Shown: positions 1 to 8,474, counted from the first letter of the stretch. The stretch is DNA of 18,672 bases from JAGTVG01 sp964389805 (GCA_964389805.1 CAYMFU010000262.1:1-18672); one strand, 5' to 3'. Numbers and translations are program-made. The notes: generated by a model from the letters alone, not told the origin.

Positions 1-1
1 T

Positions 2-2323
2 AGTAAAAATGATTTTATTGACTTCCTGAGTTCCAAAAATGAGCCATTGTTGATCAAATTTTCCAGGACCATTGAAGAACTCCCTGATGAATTCACTGTA
101 ACAGAGTTAAAAACTGAATTCCGGAAAGGATCAGATGTGGAATTATTACGATTCGCCTATGAATATTTACCCATTACTTTCAGTCGGCGGCATGGCGATC
201 CAAGCCGGCCATGGAATAAATTCAATATTGACGTTTTTAAGGATGATGGGAGCTGGAAAAAAAGTTATGAGGGTAACTGGAGGGACATATTCCAGAATTG
301 GGAGGCTTTAAGCTGTACTTATCCTGAATTTATAGAGAATATCATAACTCTTTTTCTAAACGCTTCTACTATTGATGGCTATAATCCTTACAGGATTTCA
401 AACAAAGGGATAGAATGGGAAATCACTGATCCGGCTGACCCCTGGTCATTTATTGGTTATTGGGGGGATCACCAGATCATATACCTGTTGAAATTACTGG
501 AGATCTCAGTTAAATTCAATCCGGGAAATCTCGAGGAATTCCTGGATAAGCCATTCTTTACTTTCGCCAATGTCCCATACAGAATAAAAGGTTATCAGGA
601 CATTGTCGATAATCCTCATGATACCATCACTTATGATAAATCTGAAGAAGAAAGAATTCAGGAGCGCATTAAAGAAATGGGTTCTGATGGTAAGCTCATC
701 TGGAATGATGGGCAATTATTAACAGCTTCTCTGACTGAAAAACTCTTAATTCCACTTTTAACAAAGATGTCAAATTTTGTTCCGGAGGGAGGTATATGGA
801 TGAATACCCAACGGCCCGAATGGAATGATGCGAACAATGCCCTGGTGGGACATGGCCTTTCAATGGTTACCGTGTATTATATCCACAGATATCTTCAATT
901 CCTGAAAGATTTTTTTGGCCGGCAGGATTTAACGGAATTTGAGATCAGCCAGGAATCTGGCACATTTTTCGAATCTGTTCATAAGGCTTTCTCTCAGTTT
1001 TCTAACCACTTGGATAAGGGATTTACAGACCAAACACGTAAGGAGATCACGGATGCACTTGGGTTAGCTGGCGAAACTTACCGTTCGCTGATTTATGGAA
1101 GGATCTCTGGCAGGAAAGCGACCATCGGGCATAAGCACATCATGGAATTCATTGACCTGGCGATTTCCTTCATCAGGCAATCTATCCAGGCTAATCGGCG
1201 TAAGGATTCCCTGTACCATGCGTATAACCTGATCACCTTTAGTGAATCGGGTTTTGGGATAGAGTACTTATATCCCATGTTGGAAGGGCAGGTGGCCGTA
1301 CTCAGCTCCGGGCTTATTGATCCACAGGAAGCTCTTGAAATTCTGAATTCATTACGGCAAAGTAATTTATACCGTAAGGATCAGCATAGCTACCTTTTAT
1401 ATCCTGATCGTCAACTGGCTTCATTCATGGATAAATCAAGGGTAGATGTAAAAATGTTGCAAAAGTCCAGACTTTTAAAAAGACTTCTTAAACTTGGTGA
1501 TCAGACCATTGTTCAGAAGGATGCGGGAGGCAATCTGTATTTCAATCCCGAAATATGCAATGCGAATGACTTAAGATCAGCAATGGCTCAATTGAAAGAT
1601 CCGGATACGCTGGAACTGATCAACGAGGAGGAGAAGACCCTCCTTGAAATTTATGAAGAAGTGTTCAATCATCACAGCTTCACGGGTCGATCAGGTAAGT
1701 TTTTTGGATATGAGGGATTGGGTTCAATATACTGGCATATGAATTCCAAGTTGCTGCTGGCTGTTCAGGAAATATATTATAAAGCCTTAAATGAAAATCA
1801 ACCCGATCAGGTTATAGAAGGCCTGAAATCATTTTATTATGATATAAAGGAAGGATTAGGTACGACGAAAAATCCGGGTATCTATGGAGCTTTTCCAACT
1901 GATCCGTATTCCCATACACCGGCCCATAAAGGGGCGCAACAGCCAGGCATGACTGGACAGGTGAAGGAAGACATTTTGTCCAGGATCGGCGAGTTGGGTA
2001 TATCGGTTCAGGATGGCTGTATTGAATTTAATAACTCTTTACTGGACCCGGATGAGTTTTTAAAGGATCCGGCCAGCTTCGAATATTTTGATCCTCACAA
2101 TCACTTTGAACAATTAAAGTTGAATGCGGGATCACTGGCATTCCTGTTTTGTCAGGTACCCATAGTGTATTCCATGTCAGAATCATCCGGTATCCATGTT
2201 CAATTCAATGATGGATCTTCAGAGAAAGTTGAAGGCACCACATTGCCTGCGTCTTTATCCGGAAAGATCTTCAGTAGGGAAGGGAGTATACGAACTATAC
2301 AAGTACACTTTAGAAAGGAATAA
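2..2323 (+). CDS. Large protein, 5'-partial; probable (alpha/alpha)6-type carbohydrate-active enzyme
   Basis: The frame is open from the window's left edge (no stop from base 2), so the N-terminus lies outside; about 773 residues are visible. A TTG at 47 is in frame but is not a convincing start. The segment containing PEWNDANNALVGHGLSMV resembles the WND catalytic-loop region of GH94-like phosphorylases and related (alpha/alpha)6-toroid enzymes. GDHQIIYLLKLLE and the late block with YSHTPAHKGAQQPGMTGQ also fit a helical-toroid carbohydrate enzyme. I recognise it only by such motifs; substrate and reaction are unknown. No signal peptide can be assessed. The gene ends about 220 bases before a tRNA, with no clear terminator. 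It could equally be a domain-of-unknown-function protein common in Bacteroidota. Coding status is certain; function is weak. Confidence 0.85.
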   Translation, partial: SKNDFIDFLSSKNEPLLIKFSRTIEELPDEFTVTELKTEFRKGSDVELLRFAYEYLPITFSRRHGDPSRPWNKFNIDVFKDDGSWKKSYEGNWRDIFQNWEALSCTYPEFIENIITLFLNASTIDGYNPYRISNKGIEWEITDPADPWSFIGYWGDHQIIYLLKLLEISVKFNPGNLEEFLDKPFFTFANVPYRIKGYQDIVDNPHDTITYDKSEEERIQERIKEMGSDGKLIWNDGQLLTASLTEKLLIPLLTKMSNFVPEGGIWMNTQRPEWNDANNALVGHGLSMVTVYYIHRYLQFLKDFFGRQDLTEFEISQESGTFFESVHKAFSQFSNHLDKGFTDQTRKEITDALGLAGETYRSLIYGRISGRKATIGHKHIMEFIDLAISFIRQSIQANRRKDSLYHAYNLITFSESGFGIEYLYPMLEGQVAVLSSGLIDPQEALEILNSLRQSNLYRKDQHSYLLYPDRQLASFMDKSRVDVKMLQKSRLLKRLLKLGDQTIVQKDAGGNLYFNPEICNANDLRSAMAQLKDPDTLELINEEEKTLLEIYEEVFNHHSFTGRSGKFFGYEGLGSIYWHMNSKLLLAVQEIYYKALNENQPDQVIEGLKSFYYDIKEGLGTTKNPGIYGAFPTDPYSHTPAHKGAQQPGMTGQVKEDILSRIGELGISVQDGCIEFNNSLLDPDEFLKDPASFEYFDPHNHFEQLKLNAGSLAFLFCQVPIVYSMSESSGIHVQFNDGSSEKVEGTTLPASLSGKIFSREGSIRTIQVHFRKE

Positions 2324-2541
2324 GAACGGTTTGATCGCCCAACTAACTTATTCAAATTTTGGGATGACTACTTTAGGTTTTAATCTAATATTCTGAACTG
2401 CATTTAATCCACGGTCAGTTGTGAATAATTCAATATTGATGTAATTTTGCGATTTGTATTTGACGGTGGTCTCAGACAAACCGGGATTTCACGGCAGGAA
2501 TCTTACATTGTACATTGAGAACCTTTAAATATGCGAAAACT
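2324..2541. other. Intergenic stretch before tRNA-Arg
   Basis: No open frame with a plausible start, no strong hairpin and no repeat were seen. It presumably holds the tRNA promoter, but I cannot point to a convincing box. Confidence 0.4.
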
Positions 2542-2615
2542 GGTCCACTAGCTCAACTGGATAGAGCAACTGCCTTCTAAGCAGTAGGTTTCAGGTTCGA
2601 GTCCTGAGTGGATCA
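2542..2615 (+). tRNA. tRNA-Arg (anticodon UCU)
   Basis: A 74-nt cloverleaf can be drawn by hand. Acceptor arms are GGTCCAC and GTGGATC (one G-U pair) with discriminator A; the D arm is GCTC/GAGC, the anticodon arm ACTGC-CTTCTAA-GCAGT, the variable loop AGGTT, and the T arm TCAGG-TTCGAGT-CCTGA. The anticodon TCT in the loop reads AGA arginine codons. CCA is not encoded; the following bases are CTTTTTATT, and the T-run may help termination. It stands alone, in the same direction as the upstream gene. Confidence 0.97.
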
Positions 2616-2825
2616 CTTTTTATTTCTATAAGTAATTGATTTAGAGGTTTTTATATTTTTTATACGTACGAATATACGTATCCAACTTCATTTAGTCACA
2701 AGTCTCGTCCAGATCGCGGATACATAAAATAACCCGTTAATTATCAAACAGTTGTTTCCTTTCAAAGTAATGTGGACTGATTAAGGACTAAAGGTTACGA
2801 GATAGTTTATTACCTTTCAACTTTG

Positions 2826-4532
2826 GTGCCTGTTGCACAACTCAGGAATAGAAGCAAGTAATTTGAGCAAAAGTCCTTAAATTTTTGTATCTTAAAATAA
2901 ACTCTTGCAAGGAAAAAAGCACTGTCAACCCAAGCTGTTTAATTCCTTTAACCTGGCAGACCGGGTTCCTGAAAACAGCTTCTACAAAAGACTCAAACAA
3001 GCACTTGATTTACGATTTCTATACAAGACAACATCTCTTTACTATGGCAAATGCGGTCAAAAATCCATCGATCCGGTGGTGTTCTTTAAGATATGTCTGA
3101 TCGGATATTTAGAAAACATTATATCAGACAGACAGCTGATTGAACATTGCTCTTTAAGGCTGGACATCCTCTTGTTCCTGGATCATGACATCGATGAAGA
3201 ATTGCCTTGGCATAGCACCATCAGTAGAACAAGACAACTGTTTCCAGAACATGTGTTTGAGGAAGTGTTCAATAAGATCTTCACCATGTGTGTAGATAAA
3301 GGAATGGTAGCCGGCCATACCCAAACCATTGACTCAGCAATGATCAAAGCCAATGCATCGATGGAAAGCCTCGAGCTGAAAGTTCCAGAAGAAACATTAA
3401 AAGAACACCTGAAGAAGGTCCATATCATGAGTAATGCAGATCGCCATGTAAAAACCAATAAGGCTTCCGAAGCTCAACAAAAGATTACAGTTTCTAACGA
3501 ACAAATCAGGGACTTAAAAACCACTCAAGATAGATGGAGCAAAGATCAGGACCAACATCCCGGAGCAAGCTCCAAAGGAAGTAAATACACTTCCAACAAA
3601 ACACATTACAGCCCAACCGATCCTGATGCCAGGGTATCAGTGAAGCCAGGTAAAGCATGGAAACTGAATTTCTTCAGCCAAATGGCTGTAGATACCGCTC
3701 ATCATGTGATCACTCATATCCATGCCGACTTTGCTGACAAGTCAGATAAACAATGCCTGGAATCCATTTTTTATCCGTTGAGAAATAGGCTTACTAAAAA
3801 CGGGCTAATTTGGGAAAACCTGGCAGCTGATGCTGGATATAGCAGCGGAGAGAACCTTGCATTTTTAGAGAAGAAAGGAATTGATTCTTATATACCCCCA
3901 CATGGCACTTATAAAGGAGGGCCTGATGGCTTTACTTATCACAAAGAAGGTGACTACTGGAAATGTCCGAAAGGTAAAAAGGTGACTTTCAGCGGGATCA
4001 ATTACAATAAAGGCAGCAAACAAATACAGTATTACACCAGCAGAAGTGATTGCAAGGGTTGTCCAATCAAAACAGGCTGCATTGGTAAAGCTCATGAAAA
4101 GAAGATAGCCATTACTTATTTTATGGAAGAATACGAAAGAGCCATAGCACGATCAAGAAGCAAGATTGGTAAAAAAATGAAATCATTACGACAATCAACC
4201 GTAGAACCTGTTTTTGGAACCTTGATAAACCAGCTAGGCATGAGGAAGATGAATACCATTGGGATCAGGCAGGCAAATAAGAATATGCTCATGGCGGCAG
4301 TGGCTTATAACCTGAAGAAATACTTGAAGTTTGAGGGTAAAACTGTGAATAAAATGATCAAAGAGGTTAAAAGTCTTGCTATTGAACTAATGCTAGAAAT
4401 ATCGATACTTTTAAGCTTTATCGTGAGTTTGAATTATTTAAGAATTAATTCCAGATTCCAATATCAAGATGCTCTTAAAACCGATTATATTGAGTCATAA
4501 ATTAAATAAAAACAGTATTGTGCAACAGGCAC
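2826..4532 (+). mobile_element. Complete IS1182-family insertion sequence (1707 bp)
   Basis: A perfect 15-bp terminal inverted repeat is present: GTGCCTGTTGCACAA at 2826-2840 and its reverse complement at 4518-4532. Both sides are flanked by TTTG (2822-2825 and 4533-4536), a likely 4-bp target duplication. An extra AC before each TTTG means ACTTTG occurs at both edges, so the duplication boundary is slightly ambiguous. One transposase gene with an intact reading frame fills the element. Size, gene and ends fit IS1182 (IS1182/IS5-like DDE) elements. Intact ends, frame and target duplication suggest a recent insertion. Confidence 0.92.
2905..4500 (+). CDS. IS1182-family transposase (DDE)
   Basis: This 531-aa protein catalyses cut-and-paste movement of the surrounding element. 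It opens with an N-terminal transposase domain of DUF772 type (about residues 15-110). The probable catalytic triad is D143 (TIDSAMIKANAS), D309 (AADAGYSSGENL) and E434 (STVEPVFGTL). A cysteine cluster C383/C386/C392 sits in the insertion between the second D and the E. The start is TTG at 2905: the frame is closed by a stop at 2893, and the sequence MQGKK from this TTG matches the usual beginning of the family. No frameshift or internal stop is present, and the length is normal for the family. It ends 17 bases before the right terminal repeat. Confidence 0.95.
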   Translation: MQGKKHCQPKLFNSFNLADRVPENSFYKRLKQALDLRFLYKTTSLYYGKCGQKSIDPVVFFKICLIGYLENIISDRQLIEHCSLRLDILLFLDHDIDEELPWHSTISRTRQLFPEHVFEEVFNKIFTMCVDKGMVAGHTQTIDSAMIKANASMESLELKVPEETLKEHLKKVHIMSNADRHVKTNKASEAQQKITVSNEQIRDLKTTQDRWSKDQDQHPGASSKGSKYTSNKTHYSPTDPDARVSVKPGKAWKLNFFSQMAVDTAHHVITHIHADFADKSDKQCLESIFYPLRNRLTKNGLIWENLAADAGYSSGENLAFLEKKGIDSYIPPHGTYKGGPDGFTYHKEGDYWKCPKGKKVTFSGINYNKGSKQIQYYTSRSDCKGCPIKTGCIGKAHEKKIAITYFMEEYERAIARSRSKIGKKMKSLRQSTVEPVFGTLINQLGMRKMNTIGIRQANKNMLMAAVAYNLKKYLKFEGKTVNKMIKEVKSLAIELMLEISILLSFIVSLNYLRINSRFQYQDALKTDYIES

Positions 4533-4575
4533 TTTGTTTGTAAGGTAGATTTCAAAACCTTAAAATCAGTTTAAA

Positions 4576-4826
4576 ATGGCACAAAGAAATCAAGTGAAAA
4601 GTTAATCCGGGATATTAAACGCAATACCCGGAGGAAGTACTCATCCGAAGAAAAAATCAGAATAGTAATAGAGGGAATGCGTGGGGAGACCAGTATTGCA
4701 GATTTATGCCGCAGAGAAGGAATAAATCAGAACCTGTATTATCGTTGGAGCAAAGACTTTATGGAATCTGGTAAAAAACGGCTAGATGGAGATAGTTCTT
4801 TGATCTTTGAATCTTTTAAATATTAA
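4576..4826 (+). pseudogene. IS3-family orfA remnant (frameshifted, truncated)
   Basis: From the GGC at 4578 a frame reads through RRKYSSEEKIRIVIEGM, SIADLCRREGI and NQNLYYRWSKDFMESGKKRL. This is the helix-turn-helix domain of IS3-family OrfA (HTH_Tnp_1 type), the DNA-binding half of the transposase. The only suitable ATG (4576) is one frame off, so a single-base deletion just after the start is likely. The frame loses family similarity after DGDSS and stops at 4824-4826, so the leucine-zipper part and orfB are missing. The last bases overlap the stop codon of the convergent dehydrogenase gene. Not functional. Confidence 0.85.
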
Positions 4827-5857
4827 AATTGATCAATAATTACCATCCCTGAATTACTGTACGTATCCATTTTAAGCATTTCTTGATGAACATGTTCAAG
4901 TTTAACTGTTCTATCAATAAGTAATGATGGGTCTATCTTTTTGCTCGCAATTAGGTCAAAAATGATATTATAATCAGCAATTGGCATTCCGTGGCTGCCA
5001 ATTATTTCAATTTCTTTAACTATTAAATCAGCGGTTGATACTATAATATTTTTTTCACTTCCTAAAATACCCACTTGGATATGCTTCCCTTTTTTTGCTA
5101 AACAATTGATTGAGTTAGTACTCGTCTCATGGCTACCCAGAGCATCCATTGATAAATTTGCTCCACCATTCGTTATTTCACGCACTTTATCAACAACTTC
5201 CTCCTTGGTGGCATTAATGGTATACTCAGCTCCAAAGGACTTCGCCTTCTGCAAGTTTTTCTCATTGATATCAACAGCTATAACTTTGGCTCCATATACA
5301 GATGCAATCATAATTGCAGATAAACCTACCCCTCCACAGCCATGAATAGCAACAAACATTGAATTAAAAACTTTGCCTTGATTCACAATTCCATGGAAGG
5401 CAGTGATAAAACGGCAGCCCAAACCTGCCGCTGATACAAAATTGATGGAGGAAGGTAGCTTGATTAAATTAAAGTCAGCATTTTTAATTTGAACATATTG
5501 AGCAAACGAACCCCAGTCTGTAAATCCCGGTTGAAAATGCTTATCACAAATATGTTGATTCCCTTTCAAGCATTGAGGGCAATTTGAACATCCACAACAA
5601 AATGGAGCTGTAACTCTATCACCCGATTGGAATAAGGTTACTTTGCTCCCTACTTCTTTCACAACACCTGAAAACTCGTGCCCGGGCACATGGGGTAACT
5701 GTATATCAGGATCGTGTCCTTTCCACCCATGCCAATCGCTTCTGCATATCCCCGATGCCTTTACCTCAATAATGGCTTCTGATTCGGTAACGATAGGATC
5801 AACTACTTGTTCAATTTCAATTGAGCCGTTGTATGCTCTATAGACTGCTGCTTTCAT
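4823..5857 (-). CDS. Zinc-dependent alcohol dehydrogenase (MDR family)
   Basis: This 344-aa protein is a medium-chain dehydrogenase/reductase that probably oxidises an alcohol or polyol, or reduces an aldehyde, with NAD(P). The GroES-like N-terminal domain has catalytic-zinc ligands C38 (GICRSDWHG), H60-E61 (PGHEFSG) and C148 (GLGCRF). The structural-zinc lobe has C90, C93, C96 and C104. The nucleotide-binding Rossmann domain carries the glycine motif HGCGGVGLS at 172-180. Length and motif order are normal. The start ATG is followed by MKAAVYRAYNG, typical of the family. It is divergent from the sensor kinase gene across 127 bases and converges on an IS3 relic. The exact substrate cannot be read from sequence. 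Confidence 0.93.
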   Translation of the reverse strand: MKAAVYRAYNGSIEIEQVVDPIVTESEAIIEVKASGICRSDWHGWKGHDPDIQLPHVPGHEFSGVVKEVGSKVTLFQSGDRVTAPFCCGCSNCPQCLKGNQHICDKHFQPGFTDWGSFAQYVQIKNADFNLIKLPSSINFVSAAGLGCRFITAFHGIVNQGKVFNSMFVAIHGCGGVGLSAIMIASVYGAKVIAVDINEKNLQKAKSFGAEYTINATKEEVVDKVREITNGGANLSMDALGSHETSTNSINCLAKKGKHIQVGILGSEKNIIVSTADLIVKEIEIIGSHGMPIADYNIIFDLIASKKIDPSLLIDRTVKLEHVHQEMLKMDTYSNSGMVIIDQF

Positions 5858-5984
5858 TAAATGATACTTATTTTAACTAACTTTACAGGAGCTTTTAGTC
5901 ATATTTATTGCCTCCGAAAATACAATATATGCAATTAAAAGACGTAATTAATACTTTAAAAATAATGGACAACTAAAACTATCC
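5858..5984. promoter_or_regulatory. Divergent intergenic region (dehydrogenase / sensor kinase)
   Basis: This AT-rich 127-bp gap must hold the promoters of both divergent genes. TATTTTCG on the minus strand and TAATACTTT on the plus strand loosely resemble the Bacteroidota -7 box TAnnTTTG, but no matching -33 element is convincing. No clear operator repeat was seen. Confidence 0.35.
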
Positions 5985-7775
5985 ATGTTAAAATCTGGCT
6001 GCCATCTCTTTTTAATCCTGTTTATTCTTTTGCCTCAGGCCTATGGCCAGTCTAAAAGCAATGCCTGGAGCGAAGTAAAAGATAATGGCAATGGAACTTT
6101 GGTTATTGCATATTCAGAAAATAGTCCTTTCATTTATAAAAACACTCAAGGTAAATTAGCTGGAATTGAATTCGAAATTTTGCAAGACTTCGTCAGGTTT
6201 ATAGACGAAAAGTATAGTGCAAAACTTAAATTGGAATATGAGCATTTGTATAATTTTGAAAGCCTTATCGATACCTTAAAAAATTCTCAACGCCCTATTC
6301 TTGGAATTGCCTCTATTTCCACTTTGGAAGAGAGAAGGAAGGATTTTAAAATCAGTGATCCATATATGCCAGATATTGAGATAATTGTCTCTAGTAGAGT
6401 TTTTAGCTCAGTTGCGAGTTTGAGCGATTTTGCCAACATGGTTAAAAACAATAGAGCCATAACCGTTTCAAATTCAACTTTTGAGCGTAATATCTTAGAA
6501 TTACAAAAAGATTATTTTCCTGAAATAAATATAGAATACGTAAAACATGTAGATTTTTTAATAGAAACGATATCAAACTCTCAAAACTCCTGGGGCTATA
6601 TTTCTCTTCCTAATTATTTGTCCTACTATAAAAATGGTAAAGACATTAGCAGGCAGCGCTTTTTTATGGTTGAAAATCCTGGACTTTCGATTGCGACCAC
6701 ATTCACTAGTGATTGGGATGAAGTATTGAATGAGTTTATTAAGAATAGCAGTTTTAAACCTTTATTGGATTTATTAATTGAAAAGCACCTTGGGGAGGCA
6801 TTTAGTGAGGTTGTAGGATCAATTTCCAATATTAACACAGACTTACAGCCAGGCATCGTTGCTGATCGTGAAGTTGGTGTGTTAACGTTAGAAAAAGAGT
6901 TGCAAGATTTAAAATTAAAACAGAGCGAACTTGAATTAGCTCGAAAGAACTTATATATATATTTGGCAATAATCGTGATTGTTTTTGTTTTGATAGCCCT
7001 ATTTTTTCTATACAGATTAGTTCGATTGAAAGTAAATACAAACAAAAGTTTATCTGAGAAAAATAAACAAATAAAAACACAAAATTTAGAACTCAATTCG
7101 CTCAATATTGAAAAGAATGAAATGATTGGAATCGTGGCACACGACCTCAAAAATCCTTTAACAAGTGCATTGAGTGTTGTTGAACTTTTTAGCAGTGAAA
7201 AAATCACAGAGGACCAGAACGAATACCTAAGTTTGATAATAAAGTCTCTGAATAGAATGAATAGCTTAGTTGCTAAAATATTGGAGATTAAGGTACTGGA
7301 ATCATCTTCACTCAAAACAAACTATACCGAAGTTGATTTAAAACAAGTTATTGAGCAGGTGATTTCAGCTTTAAAAATCCAAAGTGATAATAAAAAAATA
7401 AGTATAGTGGCCGATTTAGATGAGTCTACCGTTGTCATAGATAAAAGCCTAATTGTTCAAATTATTGATAATTTATTATCTAATGCTATTAAGTTTTCAA
7501 ATCACAATTCAAAGGTCTTTGTTACACTAAGGGATGAGAACCAAACAATTCGTTTTGAAATTTATGATGAAGGCCCTGGAATAATGGAAGAAGATAAACC
7601 TCAACTTTTTCAGAAATTTCAAAAATTAAATGCACGACCAACTGACGGTGAGAGCTCAACAGGCCTTGGCCTTTCTATAGTTAAAAAATACGTGGAGGCT
7701 ATGAAGGGAAAAGTTTGGTGCGAAAGTAAATTTGGCAATGGCGCCAAATTTATTGTCGAGTTCAAAAAAAATTAG
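5985..7775 (+). CDS. Sensor histidine kinase with solute-binding-protein (PBPb) sensor domain
   Basis: This 596-aa membrane kinase begins with a signal peptide (residues 1-21, cleavage near AYGQ). A periplasmic SBP_bac_3-type ligand domain covers about 35-270, with LVIAYSENSPFIY at its start. A heptad-rich segment (298-323), one TM helix (about 324-344) and a second coiled coil (353-380) precede the HisKA domain with phospho-accepting H386 in IVAHDLKNPLT. The HATPase_c domain shows the N box around N500 (NLLSNAIKF), G1 DEGPGI (528-533), F box LFQKF and G2 STGLGLSIVKKYV. All kinase motifs are intact. It probably senses a small ligand such as an amino acid. No response regulator is adjacent, so it is an orphan kinase here. 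The sequence after the stop holds no terminator for about 400 bases. Confidence 0.95.
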   Translation: MLKSGCHLFLILFILLPQAYGQSKSNAWSEVKDNGNGTLVIAYSENSPFIYKNTQGKLAGIEFEILQDFVRFIDEKYSAKLKLEYEHLYNFESLIDTLKNSQRPILGIASISTLEERRKDFKISDPYMPDIEIIVSSRVFSSVASLSDFANMVKNNRAITVSNSTFERNILELQKDYFPEINIEYVKHVDFLIETISNSQNSWGYISLPNYLSYYKNGKDISRQRFFMVENPGLSIATTFTSDWDEVLNEFIKNSSFKPLLDLLIEKHLGEAFSEVVGSISNINTDLQPGIVADREVGVLTLEKELQDLKLKQSELELARKNLYIYLAIIVIVFVLIALFFLYRLVRLKVNTNKSLSEKNKQIKTQNLELNSLNIEKNEMIGIVAHDLKNPLTSALSVVELFSSEKITEDQNEYLSLIIKSLNRMNSLVAKILEIKVLESSSLKTNYTEVDLKQVIEQVISALKIQSDNKKISIVADLDESTVVIDKSLIVQIIDNLLSNAIKFSNHNSKVFVTLRDENQTIRFEIYDEGPGIMEEDKPQLFQKFQKLNARPTDGESSTGLGLSIVKKYVEAMKGKVWCESKFGNGAKFIVEFKKN

Positions 7776-7901
7776 AATTCAACCATTCTTTTAATAAGCT
7801 TCAATAATTGGTTTTGTCGCATCTAGCCGAAAAAAGTAGATTTTTTATTTATACGAATCGATAATGTTAACTGCATATTACGAGTCAAATTCACAATATA
7901 G

Positions 7902-7919
7902 TGTCCCAAATTTGGAACA
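7902..7919. promoter_or_regulatory. 18-bp near-perfect palindrome, candidate operator
   Basis: TGTCCCAAATTTGGAACA is self-complementary except for one pair (C4/A15). It has the size and symmetry of a dimeric repressor site. No gene starts nearby on either strand (the kinase ends at 7775, and the next gene is on the other strand at 8295-8474), so the regulated gene is either missing or the site is coincidental. Confidence 0.4.
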
Positions 7920-8061
7920 AACGAAATATCGGGCTTAAATGACCTCTAAAGATCGATTGATTTGAAGTGATTAGTTGATTGCCGGAATTAATTTATCTTG
8001 TTCAATGTCATTATAACTTGATTTGAAATCGGATTTACTTGTTTTCACAGCATTCTATAAA

Positions 8062-8138
8062 CCTTGATTCCAGAATCCCTACATCTTGATGAGAGTTAGG
8101 TAATTGATAAAAGCTGAAGTTCTGGAACAAAATCAAGG
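8062..8138. repeat. Imperfect inverted repeat with 14- and 19-nt arms
   Basis: CCTTGATTCCAGAA at 8062-8075 is complementary to 8120-8138 apart from an AACA bulge (TTCTGG, then AATCAAGG). The 44-nt centre has no open frame. It may form a long hairpin in RNA or be the footprint of a small mobile element. Confidence 0.45.
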
Positions 8139-8192
8139 ATAATGTACTAACCCCTTAAATAGCTGGACGGTTTTTAAGAAGATTAATTAAAA

Positions 8193-8220
8193 CGGTGATG
8201 AAGCTTTCTCACCGCTTTTT
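8193..8220 (+). terminator. Rho-independent terminator-like hairpin (possibly bidirectional)
   Basis: CGGTGA (8193-8198) pairs with TCACCG (8209-8214); GAA/TTC can add pairs inside, and the hairpin is followed by CTTTTT on the plus strand. On the minus strand it is followed by TTTT, so it could work both ways. The nearest plus-strand gene ends 418 bases upstream, which makes an unannotated transcript between them possible. Confidence 0.55.
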
Positions 8221-8236
8221 CATCATTCAGAAATTT

Positions 8237-8268
8237 ATTAAAAAAGAGCAACACTAAGTGCTGCTCCT
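8237..8268 (-). terminator. Rho-independent terminator of the small membrane-protein operon
   Basis: On the minus strand GAGCAGCACT (8266-8257) pairs with AGTGTTGCTC (8255-8246) with one mismatch, followed by six T (8245-8240). It lies 27 bases after the stop codon of the minus-strand His-rich gene. Confidence 0.75.
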
Positions 8269-8294
8269 TAATTTCATGGCTTGATTTTCTGTTT

Positions 8295-8474
8295 TCACTC
8301 ATCCGAATTGGTCTCTACATTATCATGGTCACTGGAATGATGATGGTGCTCCCAATGTTCATAATGGTGTCTGTAACCTCTATTGAAATTTTCTGCACCC
8401 AGTGTAAACCAAAGCATTCCAAAAGCAACAGCGGCGGTTGCGAATACAATTATAATTCTATTTCTCCTTTTCAT
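8295..8474 (-). CDS. Small membrane protein with His-rich tail (59 aa)
   Basis: The ATG at 8474 opens a 59-codon frame missed by length cut-offs. It starts MKRRNRIIIVF, a positively charged start followed by one hydrophobic helix (about residues 7-26). The tail is rich in histidine and acidic residues (HHYEHWEHHHHSSDHD, about 36-51). The layout suggests a single-pass inner-membrane protein with a metal-binding tail outside the cytoplasm; that is inference. The AAAGGAGA near the start is internal to the first codons and not an RBS. It lies 29 bases downstream of the 93-aa membrane protein gene and before a good terminator, so the two form an operon divergent from the sigma-factor gene. No named family was recognised. 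Confidence 0.8.
   Translation of the reverse strand: MKRRNRIIIVFATAAVAFGMLWFTLGAENFNRGYRHHYEHWEHHHHSSDHDNVETNSDE

Larger units (their letters stand above)
2773..4826 (+). mobile_element. Decayed IS3-family element, split by an IS1182-family insertion
   Basis: The orfA remnant at 4576-4826 belongs to an IS3-family element. Going upstream from its start and skipping the IS1182 insertion (2826-4532), the sequence reaches TGGACTGATTAAGG at 2773. This starts with the same TGGAC as the left end of the second IS3 relic at 10066. Without the inserted IS, the distance from this candidate left end to the orfA start is about 92 bases, normal for the family. The right part (rest of orfA, orfB, right terminal repeat) is missing: the sequence runs straight into the 3' end of the alcohol dehydrogenase gene. 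The left boundary is an inference; the orfA identity is firmer. Confidence 0.5.
7776..8294. other. 519-bp non-coding stretch
   Basis: No credible gene was found on either strand. It contains a near-perfect palindrome (7902-7919), a long imperfect inverted repeat (8062-8138) and two terminator-like hairpins (8193-8220 and 8237-8268), listed separately. It may be the relic of a lost gene or carry a small RNA. Confidence 0.5.

Noticed and set aside
2654..2682. TACGTA-rich imperfect palindrome downstream of the tRNA
   Set aside because: Short AT-rich self-complementarity without a nearby gene; not distinguishable from chance.
6626..7315. 229-codon minus-strand open frame
   Set aside because: It lies fully antisense to the histidine kinase, has low-complexity Ser/Phe/Leu composition and no recognisable domain.
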